A DNA stretch of 64,000 nucleotides from Arctopsyche grandis. Taxonomy: Eukaryota; Arthropoda; Insecta; Trichoptera; Hydropsychidae. Both the position numbers and the translations under genes were made by a program. Where the stretch lies: assembly GCF_051622035.1 (NCBI RefSeq), contig NC_135357.1, forward strand, positions 14,507,001-14,571,000, written 5' to 3'. The notes beneath the pieces are model-generated. The model did not search any database. It worked only from the letters and a program-made list of their open reading frames with translations, and had not been told where the DNA came from. Below are positions 30,249-42,756 of the stretch, one piece after another. Numbering within the stretch: position 1 is the stretch's first letter; every line of letters starts with the position of its first letter.

Positions 30249-31615
30249 ATGAAGTAAGTCAAGTTTCATTCCACACATAACATCGAACATATGTACTTAT
30301 TTATACCGTAATAATAAAATACTATATTTTGATTTATAGGTTGTTTACGTTAATTTTCATATTTGAATTAATATTTATCGTAAAAGCAGATGAATGTTCG
30401 CAAACAGCACAAAATTCAGTTATTAATATACTGAACGAATTCTACACTTTAACAACAATCAAAATCTTCGATGGGATTCCACCTAATCAATTGCGTTACT
30501 ATGATGGTGATATATTTTATAAAGTCAACAATCGTACATTTGCTATTAGAAAAGATAGCAATAAAGAACAATTACTGAAATACAAAATTATATTTGGTAC
30601 AAGATCCTCTTATGTAGACGATATGGGTAATAAAGTTATTTTGGAAAAAAATGCAATGCACATGAATACTTATAATTCCCAAAGAAAATTAAGAATAATC
30701 CCTGAAAGTGGTCATAAAATTAATCAATTCAATGTTGACTTGGATAAAAGTCGAGTATTCTTTATTGCATATGACATAAATTTCTCAACAACTGTTCCTA
30801 CAGCTGGACGTCTTTACGCATTTGATACACAAAATCCCAATAAAGTTGGAGGAAGGATTGAAGTTAGTGATATTAAACAACTAGGGAATAAAATTGCATC
30901 TATTCAGATTGATAAAACATCAGGAAAATCCATTATTGCTGTCGAGATATCTGCTGATAGATGGAAACTGTGCAAGTTAGAATCTGTGGAAACTTCGTCG
31001 TGTAAAGTGCCACACAAGGAAGGCATTCGTAAAAATGCTCTTGAAGTAGCAATAAAGCTTGCAGGTGAACAAATTTTGACAATGTATCAAGAAGCAATAC
31101 TTGGCAATGAGAAATCTGAAATTTTAAATCGAAAAGATGCAGTTGCATTTCCAAATGGTGGACCAACAAAAATGTATTTAGGTAGTCAAACAAAACCTGC
31201 TTATGATCCATCAGCAGCAGATAACTTTGATGCATGTGGTAGTAAATTTGATGTAATGACCCAATACATTGACAAATTGAAAGTTGAACTGAATACTGTT
31301 AATAATCAATATGAAAAATTATACTTACTTGTGTTTTCATCTGCAGTCATGAAAAGTTTAGAGGAATTCAAAAGATCTTCTACAGATTTTATTCCAATCA
31401 AATCTGTACCATTTAAAAATGTGCCAGCTACCGAATCAAAAAAGTATGTATGTGTTGTTGAAGAAGAATTAAAATCAAAAGTTGGAGATTTTAGTGACGC
31501 CACTTCACTTTTATCTGAAGTAAGTACATGGCTTCAATTCATTATTGATTCAATGAACGGCCCCGAAACACAAAAAAATGGTGCTGGAATTATTGAAGCA
31601 AGATTTGGTGAATAG
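30249..31615 (+). CDS. Secreted protein of unknown family, two coding exons
   Basis: The first coding exon is only 5 nt (ATGAA, 30249-30253) before a strong donor GTAAGT. The second runs 30340-31615 after acceptor TTTATAG, giving 426 aa. The join yields MKLFTLIFIFELIFIVKA, a clean signal peptide followed by DECSQ, which is why I prefer it to starting inside the second exon (no ATG there). The mature protein has few cysteines, N-glycosylation sites NNRT and NFST, and mixed beta-rich segments such as QLRYYDGDIFYKV and SRVFFIAYDINFS that hint at propeller-like repeats, then a helical C-terminal third (about residues 300-410). I do not recognise the family and assign no function. It stands alone between AT-rich gaps. 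Confidence 0.75.
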
Positions 31616-34600
31616 TATATACATATGTATGTATATTAAAATAAAATGACACATATAAAATAACATTTAATAATAATGAAATTGGTTTAAAAACCTAATT
31701 GTTGGAATATTGCAATGATTCTTATTACTATTCATAATTGAATTAAAATTTTCAAATTAGTTGTATGTATTAGTATTTCTAGAAAATAAAAATATTACGA
31801 AGATGTAAAATATTATTTATTTATAGTAATGCGTACATATAATATATAAGAATAGTAATATATAAATCCAAAATGTATTCTTTTATCAGCCCAGTCATAC
31901 CGGCAGTCTCCTTTAAGGCATCTACATACAATCTTACATCGCTCCATTAGTGTTCGTACACTGATATTTGACAAAATTTCGCTATAATTTTTAGTAAAAA
32001 TTGTTTATTAATATTTTGTTTATTTCAATAGCGTCAAAATAAATTAAATTATGCTATTATGGAATATTTTCATAATTTTAATTCATCAATTTATTCGTCA
32101 CAGAATAAATTGATTTTAGCATGGAAGTTGAAAAATTAGTGTTCGTAAAACTTTACGTCTATATTTACATGTAATAAAATTAAAAAGTACATTTATTTGG
32201 CACCTCATTTATATTTCTGATAGCAAAAGGTTAAACAAGATAGTATAATTTAAACTCTGATTACTTTACCATTACATCCTAGTTGAGAGATGAATAATAT
32301 TATACATATGTATAGTATAATATTATATAATTAAAAACGCTTATTTCTACTCATTTTAAATTTAAGGTGTATTTCGATTTTAATAAAACGAAAAATCCAA
32401 TAGCATCATTAGTAAAATTAAAAAAACCGTGCAAATAAGCATTGTTGATTCCGTACTCCTTATAATATGTGTATCAGACATTAAAAATATTTTTTAAATT
32501 TCTATTAGGGTCAAATGGTCAATTAATATTTACTACGCGTCCTTAGACCACAAAGATGTAAGCTCCGCTTTACCTAATTTATAGGGACTGTGTTTTAAAG
32601 ATTACAACATACCACGCAGGCTGAATACTAAAATCATAATTTTTGATAATTCACTATAGTCCGTTATCCTTCAATCATTTTTAGAAAGTAATTAAACATG
32701 ATTTTGATATAAGTAATTTGTGTTTCGCTATCAAAAGTTTGACAGAACATTTTTAAATGGAAAAAATAAAACATTTGAAAAGTTACTAATGTGCTCCGAC
32801 AGGATATCAAACAGAAAATTAGGAGTTGTTACCATTGCGGTCTAAGAAAGCGATGTTTTAATCTAATTTAGAATTGGCTTTCATGCAAAATATATCAATT
32901 GCAAAATTATTTAAAAAACCCTGTCAGCCAAAAAATACCAGAAAACTAGCTGAATTTATTGGTGTTTACTTATAAATATATATATATATATACATATACA
33001 TATGTAAATATGTATACTTGGGATATAATTAAACTATAAAAAAAGATAACGTAAAATGAAAAAAGGTATTGTGTTAAAAAAATTTATTAAAAAATAAAGA
33101 AATGAAAATTCGTGAATATATTAACAAAAATATCAAAAACAAAAATGAAATAAAAAAAATGCTTAAAAGAAACACACATAAGAAAAATTATATTTAATGC
33201 TAAATGTACAACTAAATACCATAATTTCAAAAGTATGACGTATCTGCAAGTATTCATAATATGTATATCGTTTCATATCTAATTGATATTTGAACAAACA
33301 TACACTGATCTTAAGCAGCGTTCAGTATTACTATCGATCTGTTGTTTTACCAAAGGAATAGTGAATCTTGCAGGCATGTACTAGTATTTAACAAATACCC
33401 AAAGTTTATGCTCATGTCATCGTCATTTGGCAGTGGCGATATGTAAATATTGGAATTGTGTGTGAATTCGTGGAATTGTATATATGTGATGCAATCAACA
33501 AGATTCCCAATTAAATATTTAAACATATGGCCACACATCAATCGTTTATAAAGACATCCTACTTTTGAAATTATCGTACCTCTGAATATATGTATGTATG
33601 TTTACACATGTAGATATCAGTAACATGTAACTTGAAGAACGTGCCATTTACAATAGTTTCAAGATATTTTTGTTCATTTGAGCAAAACTATAATTCCATA
33701 TTACTAATAAATACATATACATATGATCTACAAAAATGTAAGTACAAAAATAGGCGAAAATTCATTTTAAATTAAAGCAGTGTAAAATCTCTTAGTAACA
33801 ATTATGTAATGAGGTTAATAACAATAGTTTATTTGTTTGCATTATTATATAGTATACAGACATACATGTAAAATTTAAATACACATGTATGATGTTGTAT
33901 TTTGGAAATTTGTTTACATTCACTGGGTATTTTATTTAATAACTATAAAAAAAAACCGTTACTCAAAAGATATAAATAAACACATAAGGACACCACATTT
34001 GATCAAATAGAAATATTGAAAAAAATACATGTGCAAAAATTTTGAATGAGCGATACTTTACGTATGTGCAATGTGCTTGTTCTATGTATAAATGCATTTT
34101 TGCAAGAAAAAATTACTAGAAAATGGAGATTGAATATAGATTTTTTTTTAAATAGATGAGCTTATTTTAAAAATATTATACTAAATTTTTACAAAAAAAA
34201 TGTCTTGTGGAAATTTTAATTTCAAAAAAATACTGACACAAAACTGAATTTGAAATAATATATCACAAACATAATAACAAGGAAAATAGAAATAAATGCA
34301 TTGATTCGAATTTCGTTACAAACTATTCAAATGGTTAAATGGAGATCACAGTCAAATGCAGCTGGTATGAATATGAAGTATTTTTCGAAATTATCGATTC
34401 ACAGTAAAATATGTAAAACTGATAGACATACCGTATCAATAACCTCTAATCTCTAATTATTTCACAGCTAACTGAAAGCCTAAAATTTTCAACCCATAAT
34501 ACTTTATTGTCAGATTTTTGTCATCAATTTATTTTAAATGAAAGAAAAATAAAACTTAAAATTATGAAAATTCGAATAATTACGTTGTAAATATGAAGAT

Positions 34601-34946
34601 TTAATAATATATCAAGAGAATACAAATTTTTATACAAATTTCATTAACATATAATTTTATCAAATTAAAAAGTAATACGAAATAAGTACACATCTACGAT
34701 TTCACACAAATGTGTACATATTATTGTAACATTTAAAACCACACTTGGACAAGAAAATATGCAGTCAAACAAAATACTCATGACAAATATTTACAAGCCT
34801 ATTATTTATTTCAGCAATTAGCGTAGAGTATTTTGATATGTCTATGTGAAGCCTGATAGTATCCCAATAAATAAAAAACTATTTATAATGAAATTTGTGC
34901 CGGTCTCGTGAAACATAGGCTCCCGTTATATACTTGGCCGTAGAAA
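31616..34946. other. Long AT-rich intergenic region, no gene seen
   Basis: 3.3 kb of low-complexity AT sequence with TATG/TACA microsatellites. A palindromic ATAATATTATACATATGTAT stretch lies at about 32295-32330. No protein-like frame on either strand. It includes the 3' untranslated regions of the secreted-protein gene and, at its right end, of TMX1. Confidence 0.5.
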
Positions 34947-37900
34947 TTATTTTTCTTTACGAACAGTCTTTCTCCTTCTTACATTCGGACTTGATTTATT
35001 GTCTTTATCACTTGCACCGCTTCCACTATTTTCGATTTCTTTATTTTCTTCTTCTGAATCAGATTCCTGCAAAAAATAAATAATATATAAATTTAATAAT
35101 TTGACAATAAGAAACACATTGGATTTACAATATAGAAAAATAAATGTTATTTATCCGCGTTGTAAAGACTCACTGGGGTATCACTAGCTGAATTTTTTTC
35201 TTCATCTTCATCTTTGTCATCTTGAGTTTCATATTCCTCTGAATTATCTTCCTCTTCATCGATTAAATCATCATTCATTACCTCTGCTTCTTCCTATAAA
35301 AAAAAAAAGATGATTTATATATAAAGCAATAAAATAATACAAATCGAACAAAAATTGAAAGAAATCAAATAAGCTCACGGATTTTGTTATCGGAGAAGGT
35401 TGTGGTCGTTTGTCAGTGGCCTTTTGAGGATATAAAAAGTCGATACAAGCAACCATTAACTGTAATATAAAATCGATGGGCATGAAAATGCATTCAAATA
35501 TTAAAATATTCAAAGTAAAAATAAAAAATATATGTTAACCAGTCCAATGATGGATCCCAGAAGAATTGTTGCTAAAGCGAATACAAGATACGATCCCCAC
35601 GTTGGGAGACCATATTGTTCAAGCAAAATATTATGTACCACCTGAAATGAAATGTTTCGAGTAGATATTAAAGATTTCTAAGATAATATATAAATCTTGA
35701 AAAAAGTAACAAAGCAAAATTACCCGAAGCATTTGAGACATTTTGAAGAAATAGCTGACATACGACATTTGAATGCTATCTGGATTTTTCCACCAAGATA
35801 CCGGTTCTGTGGCTTTCCACCGTTTACCTTCTACAAATGTAAATAGGGAGTCGTGATCTCTCGGACCTTTATACTGTCTAAATTCACCATTGATTACACT
35901 GAAATTTTTTAAAGAATCATTGTATATAAGAATTTAAAATTAATAACCTTTATATTTTACATGGTTAACTTCGTATATTAATTTGAAAAGTCAATTGGAT
36001 ACAATAAAGGGTTTTTCATCTGCCCCTAGAATAATCCCTTCAGGAATTCTTCAAGGTTCTCACCTTGGACCACTTCTGTTTATTATTTTTATTAATGATC
36101 TAATCCCTCTACTGAAGTGTCAATGCTTACTTTATGCTGATGATCTTAAGGTTTTCCATCCTATCAATATTGTATCGGATTGCTTAAAATTACAATCCGA
36201 CATTGATATAATATCTGAATGGTGTAATGTAAACCTTATGCATCTCAATATTTCTAAATGCTTCTCATTGACACTTTCCAGAAATCATAACCTAATTGAC
36301 TTCACTTACAATATTGATGACGTAGATCTTATAGCGAAAAACTGTGCCAAAGACTTGGGTATACTTATAGATTGCAAACTATCATTTAGTGAACATATTA
36401 ACCATATTGTCACTAGATCAGATAAACTCTTAGGATTTATCTGCCGATTTGCGAAGCCCTTTGAGAATCCCCATACTCTGATTCTGCTCTATTACAGTTT
36501 GGTTCGCAGTAATATGGAGTATGCCTCAATAGTATGGTCTCCTTATTACCAAACTCACATTGAGCATTTAGAGACAATTCAGAAGCGTTTTTGCGCCATT
36601 TATCATATAAGACTGGTCTTAAAAAACTGTTACCATCTTATAATGACAGACTTTCTTTTTTCCATATTGCAAGTTTGTCTCAGCGCAGAAAGGTTTCTGA
36701 TTTGTTAATTTTATACAAGATTGCTAATGGTACTCTTGACACATCTGTTTTAAATGAGATTAACTTTAACGTTAGTGCCCGATTCACCAGATGTACAAAT
36801 CTTTTTTATCCACCAATTTGTCAAAGCAACACTTCTTTCAATAGTGCAATTGTTCGTATATGCCGTATTTACGATAGCTTAGATGCTTGTCCCGACCTCT
36901 TTAGTGACTCTTTTAGTATTTTTAGGACAAAGGTGAAGAAAATAATCTGTGGTTGATTTGCTTCTTCACCTTCATTGTCTTTCTTTTTTACTTTATCTGT
37001 TTCTTTTATTTTTTTTAAAATCTTGATGTTTTTGTAATTTTACTTTTTTACATTACCATGTGGTGCTCACTGTAAATGGAATATTATATTTTTATTTGTG
37101 TGTATTATTATTTTTTGTCTCGCTATACAACTTTCTTTTTATATTTTATTCTGTATGTGTGCCTATTTAAATAAATAAAATAAAAAAATAAAATTAATAA
37201 GGCGGAAATCGTTAACACGAAAACGCCTATAAAAAATCCTGCATTTATTGTTAAGCTAATGCTAAGCACAAATACACTTCGTATCTTAGTAGGCCAAAAA
37301 TATAAACGGATAGTCACCACACAGTTGATGAAACTTTTAACTATGTATGTAACTCAACATTTGCATTTTATACTTAAAGTTCGTGATACGTCTGAAGTGG
37401 TATTTTTGTTTCTATGGTTTCGTGTTAAAGGTTTTCCACTGTATATATGTAAATATTTACTGATATATTGTGGGCAGCGCTGTCACTAAGAAACGTCCAG
37501 ACAATCCCGGTGCGGTTGTAACGTCGATTTCAGCAACATTGATTTTAAGTACTTTGGCACTAGATCCCAAATCATCCCATGTACCCTTGAGAGATGTGCA
37601 GGCAGGACACCATGGCGCCATGCTATATAACAAAAAAATATTTTAGTAACATATGTACATATATGGAAATCTTATTCAAGGGAAAATTAACTGCGTTCTA
37701 AGTATCATATTTTTACAGATGTGGTTTTAAAAGTTTACATGATGATGTATTGCACAATTTAAGTCAGCATACCACAACCTGGATTATGTTAAATCTGCAT
37801 TGTGAGTATTGAAGGGTCCGAATGATTTCGTTTATATTTTCTTTGTTTATTTTTATTTTTTAAATATATACCAGGAAGGGCTTATAGGTAACCCCAATGA

Positions 37901-40900
37901 GCCTCCCTGGCCAATTACATACATTGCAGCATTTTTTTTATTTCTTATACAAGTCGCTGAATTACCAGACACTGAAAAACTCGCAAATTAACGAGACATC
38001 TATGAATTGTACATAAATTTTATTGTACATTAATCAATCTCAAATAGTGGTGACATAGTAGGTAGGAAGGATATATTTAGCCAATTTTACCGGGAGCCGT
38101 TTCAACAATGAAATCAGAGAAAATTGGCAAACTCCGATAGGAAACGATCGACCTGGAGTCACAAATATCCAGGTCTGACCAGCAGCACTACAGATATACG
38201 CAGGAAAATTCTTTTCAACCGAGGTCAGCTCATGGGATCGAACCCGGCGCCTCTCGACGCTAAGCAGAAGCTTAACGACCGAGCTATGCTGCTGGCTACT
38301 CAGTCATACTCGGATGATATTTACATCTTTATGTTAGATACAGACACCTAATGTTTTTTTATTATTTTAAATTGGTGTTCCTCGAAAAATATATAAAAAA
38401 AACACTAAGGAAGGTTAAAGACCACTGCGTATAAATAGATATAAAGAGTTAACATTAAAAAAGGTGGAATTTATTCTATATGCTATTTGGATATGCTTAT
38501 CATATGCTCAAAAGTTATATGACTAAAGATAGGAGTCCAGTTGGGGCAAGATCAACTTGTCAATCAGCTGCATTGATAACACTTTATATAAATAAATAAA
38601 AATAGTATCTGAAGGCCATTAGAAATATAACAGGCAACACTTTCTTCTTCCAATATCCCCAGCATTAGTGATATTGAATAAATAGTCAGGGAGCGACCTT
38701 TATTCCGTGAAATATATGAAGAAATTTCGAAAATGAAATATATGAAGAAGAAATGAAGAAAAACGTGGCATTTACGACTTTAAATTCTTGCTTTAATTGA
38801 AATCTAATCTTTACATACGACAAAAAACAACTATGTATAAACTTTATATCAAATCATAAAATCTACATACATATATTTATGTACATATGTTAATTGAATG
38901 ATAAATAATTATTTTCAAGGTAGAGATACTCTTGTTTTGAAATTATTTTATTATATGTAATGGCATTTGATTCTACTACATACATTTTATTTTAAAATGA
39001 GTTTATTCAGACAACCAATTTGTATAAATTAATAGCAGAAATATTGAAAATAGAGGAAAAATAATGAAAAGCAATTCTGTTTTTTTTTAAATAGTCGACA
39101 ACATTAATTAACATTATTTTGAAATAAAAGCGGTATCAATTATTATATGTATAATGTTACAACGAATTTTAAAAGAAAAAAATAATTCAGAATGTTTTCA
39201 AGGTGCGAATATGCCTTCCAAATTAACACATAGCTGCTAAAATTGTCACAAAAAGAAAATTACAAAACAAAATATAAGCAAATGGCGTAAAATGTTCAAT
39301 CTAAGATTCACAGACGACACCACGTTAATGGCCAGCAGTGAGGATGAAATGGCTGAACTATTCTGTAGAATAGAAATATAGAGTAAACACCAGGGTCTAG
39401 AGATAAATTAAAACAAAACAAAAATCCCCATCATTGACGGATACGAGTCGCTCACAAAGGGACATGTTGGATGCCATCGAAATGTGGTGCCGGAGGCCGA
39501 AAGTGTGCACTCCATAAGTTATAAGACGCATGAACATCTCCATCCTCAAATAGCTGGCAGTTTCAGACAGATTCTCTACAACATGTAGTAAAAGGTTTCT
39601 TTCATACTTTGGGCAATTTGTCAAGAAGAATGTGGAGAGTCTAGAGAAGCTGGTGGTCACTGGAGCAGTAACGGAAAGGCGAGCGAGAGAACAGTCTCCC
39701 ATTAGATGGTCTAACCAATTTAAATAACTGACGGGATCGTCCCTAAGCGCTGCTTTCAACTTGGCACAGGACCGGAAGTAGTCCACCGCATTCCAGATGA
39801 TATAAATGATTGGGTTTGGTGTTCACGAATGATAGATTGCACATCAGATGACGAGTAACCTTTCGATGTGCACAGATGCAATTATTAAAATGGTAATTAT
39901 TAAAATTGAGTTGGATCTTTCTGGCGAGTTTAAAAAGGAAAAATTCGGAACTAAAGTATCAGAAGCGCAGAACGTATACAGGGTAGGTATGTCGGGACTT
40001 CGGGTAGATTTCGCTTAGTGTAAGGCTGGCCGCGCACTAGGCAGCCAGGCTGCCGCAGCCAAAATATTGAGCAGCCAGTTTCGGCAGCCAGAGTCGACGG
40101 CCGGTAGTCACCCTTCCGTCAAGCGATATGGACGTAGAAGAAATAATTCTTTACCTCTTGTTTCGTAAGAAACGCAAAGCAAAGAGAAGATTTTGGATGC
40201 ATCCTCTTCCTCTGGAACGACACTCAAAAGGCTTATTTAATAATTATTTTATGGATCTTCGTAACGATTTTTTAACTTTACAACAATGTCAGTGAAATCG
40301 TTTGATAACCTCTTGAACAAAATAAGAAATTCAATCACGGGTACTAATACTCGTATGCGAGCTTGTATAATTCCAGAAGAAAAATTGATAATTACTTTGA
40401 GGTGAGTACATAAATCAAATATATTTTGTTTATTTTTAGAAGCATTTATTCTTTTATTTTTTACATTTTTTAGAATGTCAAGTATTTCAGTATTCTGAGT
40501 ATTTGATACATTTGTATCGGTTGGTGATAACCGCTCATTATATGCCGTAGTACGATTGCGATATTGCCCACTGCTGAAGGTTTCCTGTTCATGGTTTGGC
40601 TGTGGCAATATTGCCCATTAACTGAGGTTTCTGCTCCATAATTCGATTGTGGCGTATATCTTCGGCTATATGTTGCTGGTTCATTATCAGCATAACCTTG
40701 GCGAAACAGACCAAATTGCGAATGCCGAGTTTCCATAGGTTGCGGTTGTGCTCTTTGTATGACGTCCATTATCTCCATTCTGGCAAATAAATTGAGAATT
40801 CATTCTTTTCATTTTCTGCTAAGCTTTCCTCACACATTGTATTTGTGATTTCTTCCCATCTTCGTATTTTCACATCCCGATTACTATATTCTTCTGAAGA

Positions 40901-41725
40901 CATATCCTATATTGCCTTACGAATTAGTTTCTCTGTATCGAAACTCATTTTCAAAAAGAAGTTAAAACTAGTTTCGGAGCGTAAAATACTTCTGGCTGCT
41001 ACGACAAGTGCGCAGAGACTGAAGGCAGCCACATACTAGCCACATACATTCTACCTTGCAGCCAGCTGGCTGCCGTGCAATCGTACGCGATCTATTGGCT
41101 GCCGCAGCCAGGAATTCTTGGCTGCCTAGTGCGCGGGCTCCAATGAGCCACCGTATGTTAGATTGGCTGCGGCAGCCTGGCTGCCTAGTGCGCGGCCAGT
41201 CTAAGTGCGAGCAGTGCTAACGCATAAGGTACACGTGTCGTTAATCTGTGGTTCAGTCTGTCTGGCGCTTGTCGATCGTTTGCACCGCATCGAAATGATC
41301 ACGACGCTGAGCATTGAGCAAACGAGAAAGAAGAAGAAGAAGAGGCAAATATTCGAAAAAGACGATAGAAATGGCTAAGATGGATCGAAGGACGGACTTT
41401 TTTTGGGTCAACCGAATTCAATACTATCGTTTTTCAATTGCGCAAATGTACATAGAATGGTTTGAAACGTATGTACACCATACAAGGTAGTGGCGCAATA
41501 ATAAAGCAACTGAAAGTGAGGTTATGACAGCCGTCACGGTTGGATGCGGCGCTTCGAATGGTTGATCGAAACTCACAATTCCAGCATCCATTCGTCGTTG
41601 AGCGTCAGCGTCCAGTTGGTTTCGTCCAGCTTGACTACTTTGGATGGAGCGAGGGCTGCTGTGGCGAGAGTGGTTTGCCACACGACCGCGACGAGACACA
41701 GCGACACGATCAGCGGCAACTTCAT
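34947..41725 (-). CDS. TMX1: TMX1, ER-membrane thioredoxin-related protein, seven exons
   Basis: TMX1 is a type I ER membrane thiol oxidoreductase that handles disulfides of membrane-bound client proteins. Exons on the minus strand: 41725-41577, 37622-37461, 35898-35724, 35641-35540, 35459-35379, 35293-35174 and 35066-34947; total 302 aa with all phases agreeing. Signal peptide MKLPLIVSLCLVAVVW is followed by VVKLDETNW and EWMLEF, then the active site APWCPAC (Cys about 55 and 58; CPAC is the TMX1 form). Then PGLSGRF, the cis-proline ALPTIY, and GEFRQYKGPRD and EPVSWW, all as in human TMX1. The membrane span (WGSYLVFALATILLGSIIG) lies at about residues 177-200. A long acidic cytosolic tail ends in RKEK, which could act as a basic ER-retention signal. 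Introns 1 and 2 are swollen by transposons. Confidence 0.9.
35970..37195 (+). mobile_element. 5'-truncated CR1/Jockey-like LINE in TMX1 intron 2
   Basis: Antisense to TMX1. The reverse transcriptase palm is readable: LQGSHLGPLLFIIFINDL, then LLYADDLKVF with the catalytic YADD, then LGILIDCKLSF, YYSLVRSNMEYASIVWSPYY and IEHLETIQKRF. From about 36595 the protein continues in another frame (HLSYKTGLKKLLPSYNDR ... SFSIFRTKVKKIICG, stop 36956), consistent with loss of one base in a T run, so this copy is inactive. A 3' untranslated region ends in an AAATA-type repeat at about 37168-37195. The endonuclease and most of the 5' part are missing. Confidence 0.8.
38066..38297 (-). mobile_element. tRNA-derived SINE, best copy in the window
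   Basis: On the minus strand it begins AGCCAGCAGCATAGCTCGG, giving an A-box-like TAGCTCGGTCGTTAAG. The B box GGGTTCGATCCC follows about 45 bases later, as in a tRNA gene and pol III promoter. The body continues TGCTGGTCAGACCTGGATAT and ATCGTTTCCTATCGGAGTTTG. It lies in TMX1 intron 1 in the same sense as TMX1. The 3' limit is approximate and no target duplication was defined. Confidence 0.75.
39290..39810 (+). mobile_element. RTE-like LINE remnant in TMX1 intron 1
   Basis: Readable scraps in shifting frames: NLRFTDDTTLMASSEDEMAE (the F-x-DD catalytic motif, here TDD), DAIEMWCRRPKVCTP, STTCSKRFLSYFGQF, LEKLVVTGAVTERRAR and a RSPIRWSDQF-like block. Same family as the remnant at 6321-7640. Several stops and frameshifts; no active copy. 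Confidence 0.65.
40024..41201. mobile_element. PIF/Harbinger DNA transposon, internally deleted
   Basis: Flanked by TAA on both sides (40021-40023 and 41202-41204), the TWA target of the PIF/Harbinger group. Long inverted ends: GGCTGGCCGCGCACTAGGCA (left) and, reversed on the right, GACTGGCCGCGCACTAGGCA. On the plus strand, from ATG 40128, MDVEEIILYLLFRKKRKAKR and MHPLPLERHSKGLFNNYF are followed, after one frameshift, by MSVKSFDNLLNKIRNSITG and IIPEEKLIITLR. This is the N-terminus of a Harbinger transposase; the DDE core is gone. On the minus strand (about 41005-40600) MSFDTEKLIR and SSEEYSNRDVKI resemble the MADF/Myb-like second protein of the group. The element is non-autonomous now. Confidence 0.82.
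41255..41345 (+). mobile_element. 3' tail of an RTE-like LINE
   Basis: GACGCTGAGCATTGAGCAAACGAG followed by a GAAGAA tail. The same end block is at about 7600. Probably the end of the copy whose body is at 39290-39810, with the Harbinger element lying between, though the junctions are too decayed to be sure. Confidence 0.5.
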
Positions 41726-41895
41726 GACTGCTGCACCCGCACCTGCACTTCTACTGAAAATTAAAACTCGGCTCCGATTGCCACACCACATTTCGCCGAA
41801 CGACGACTGTCAAACCGACTGCGAGCTACTGTAGCACTGCTCAGTTCAGCCAACTCACCGCACCGCACCGCACCGCACCGCACTCATGCTGCGTA
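41726..41895 (-). promoter_or_regulatory. Probable TMX1 promoter with (CACCG)n repeat
   Basis: GC-rich island directly upstream of the TMX1 start, with about five CACCG/CGCAC units at 41856-41885. No TATA box seen. Placed by position. Confidence 0.4.
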
Positions 41896-42130
41896 CGGAT
41901 CAAACCAACGACGATTTTGGTCCAACGTTTTAACCAGCAGGATAAAACCAGTAGCGTACAAAATATCGAAATAAAAATTAAATTTAAAAATTGAAATCAA
42001 ATATCAAAATTAAAAATATTATTATTATATTAAAATTAAATTCAAATATCAAAATAAAATTATAATCAATATATTAAATTTAAAATAAAATATTGAAAGT
42101 TAAAACAGAACATGCCCAATTTAAATAAAT
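41890..42130. mobile_element. Arm-like fragment of the GCGTACGGACCA repeat family
   Basis: TGCTGCGTACGGATCAAACCAACGACGATTTTGG then AACCAGTAGCGTACAAAATATCGAAATAAAAATTAAA. This is one arm of the palindromic element at 42757-43356, standing alone and tailing into AT-rich AAATATCAAAAT repeats. Confidence 0.55.
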
Positions 42131-42354
42131 TTTCGAGATTGACCTAAAATTAGATCATCAGCAATCACATACAGGTAATCCTCGACTTTTGTTTGTCGAA
42201 GATGTTTTGATTTACGAAGATACGCACTAAGATCGAAAAAAAAATCAAAAAATTATTATTTTTACTTCCCCGTAATGCGCAGTTACTGAGAATATATCAT
42301 GTGTTAGTATGGGTGACCGAGCGATAGTCCCAACCCGGCACGTTGTCGGTTTAT

Positions 42355-42690
42355 CAAACGAAATTTTTTTAGTCTTCAATTATTTCTCTCGTCGAAATAA
42401 ATCAATTAATTAAATCATTTCAGAGGTAAATTTTATCGGATAATGTTATGGAGGATGAACGAATGAGACGACTGGCATGTTAATGCACGTGTTTATTATA
42501 TGACAGCTGAAGACAGAGTGAGTAGTAGCTCTCCGAACCCAGCCGAGTTGGTTCCCACTCGCAGGAAGGCAACCAAACTCGACCATGTCGTATAAGCGAG
42601 CCGCCACAATGTCTTCAATTGTTTCTCTCGTCGAAATAAATCAAATAATTAAATCCATCTCAGAGGTAAAATTTATCGGATAATGTGTGA
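42355..42690. repeat. Direct repeat flanking a MITE fragment
   Basis: CTTCAATTATTTCTCTCGTCG..AAATAAATCAA..TCAGAGGTAAAWTTTATCGGATAATG occurs at about 42373-42450 and again at 42611-42687. Between them (42457-42606) is an inverted internal piece of the element at 24383 (CGAATGAGACGACTGGCAT..GAGCCGCCACA). Either a tandem duplication or two copies of a larger repeat. Confidence 0.55.
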
Positions 42691-42756
42691 TTATTAATTT
42701 TATTTCGACGAAAGAAAAAAAAACCCTTTGACAAATCACCGAAATGGCGAAACACA

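Noticed and set aside
38230-38297. A functional tRNA gene
   Set aside because: A and B boxes are present but the acceptor and other stems do not pair, and the SINE body follows directly.
41544-41834. Plus-strand frames opposite TMX1 exon 1
   Set aside because: The minus-strand frame encodes a signal peptide and the TMX1 N-terminus; the plus-strand frames are shadows.
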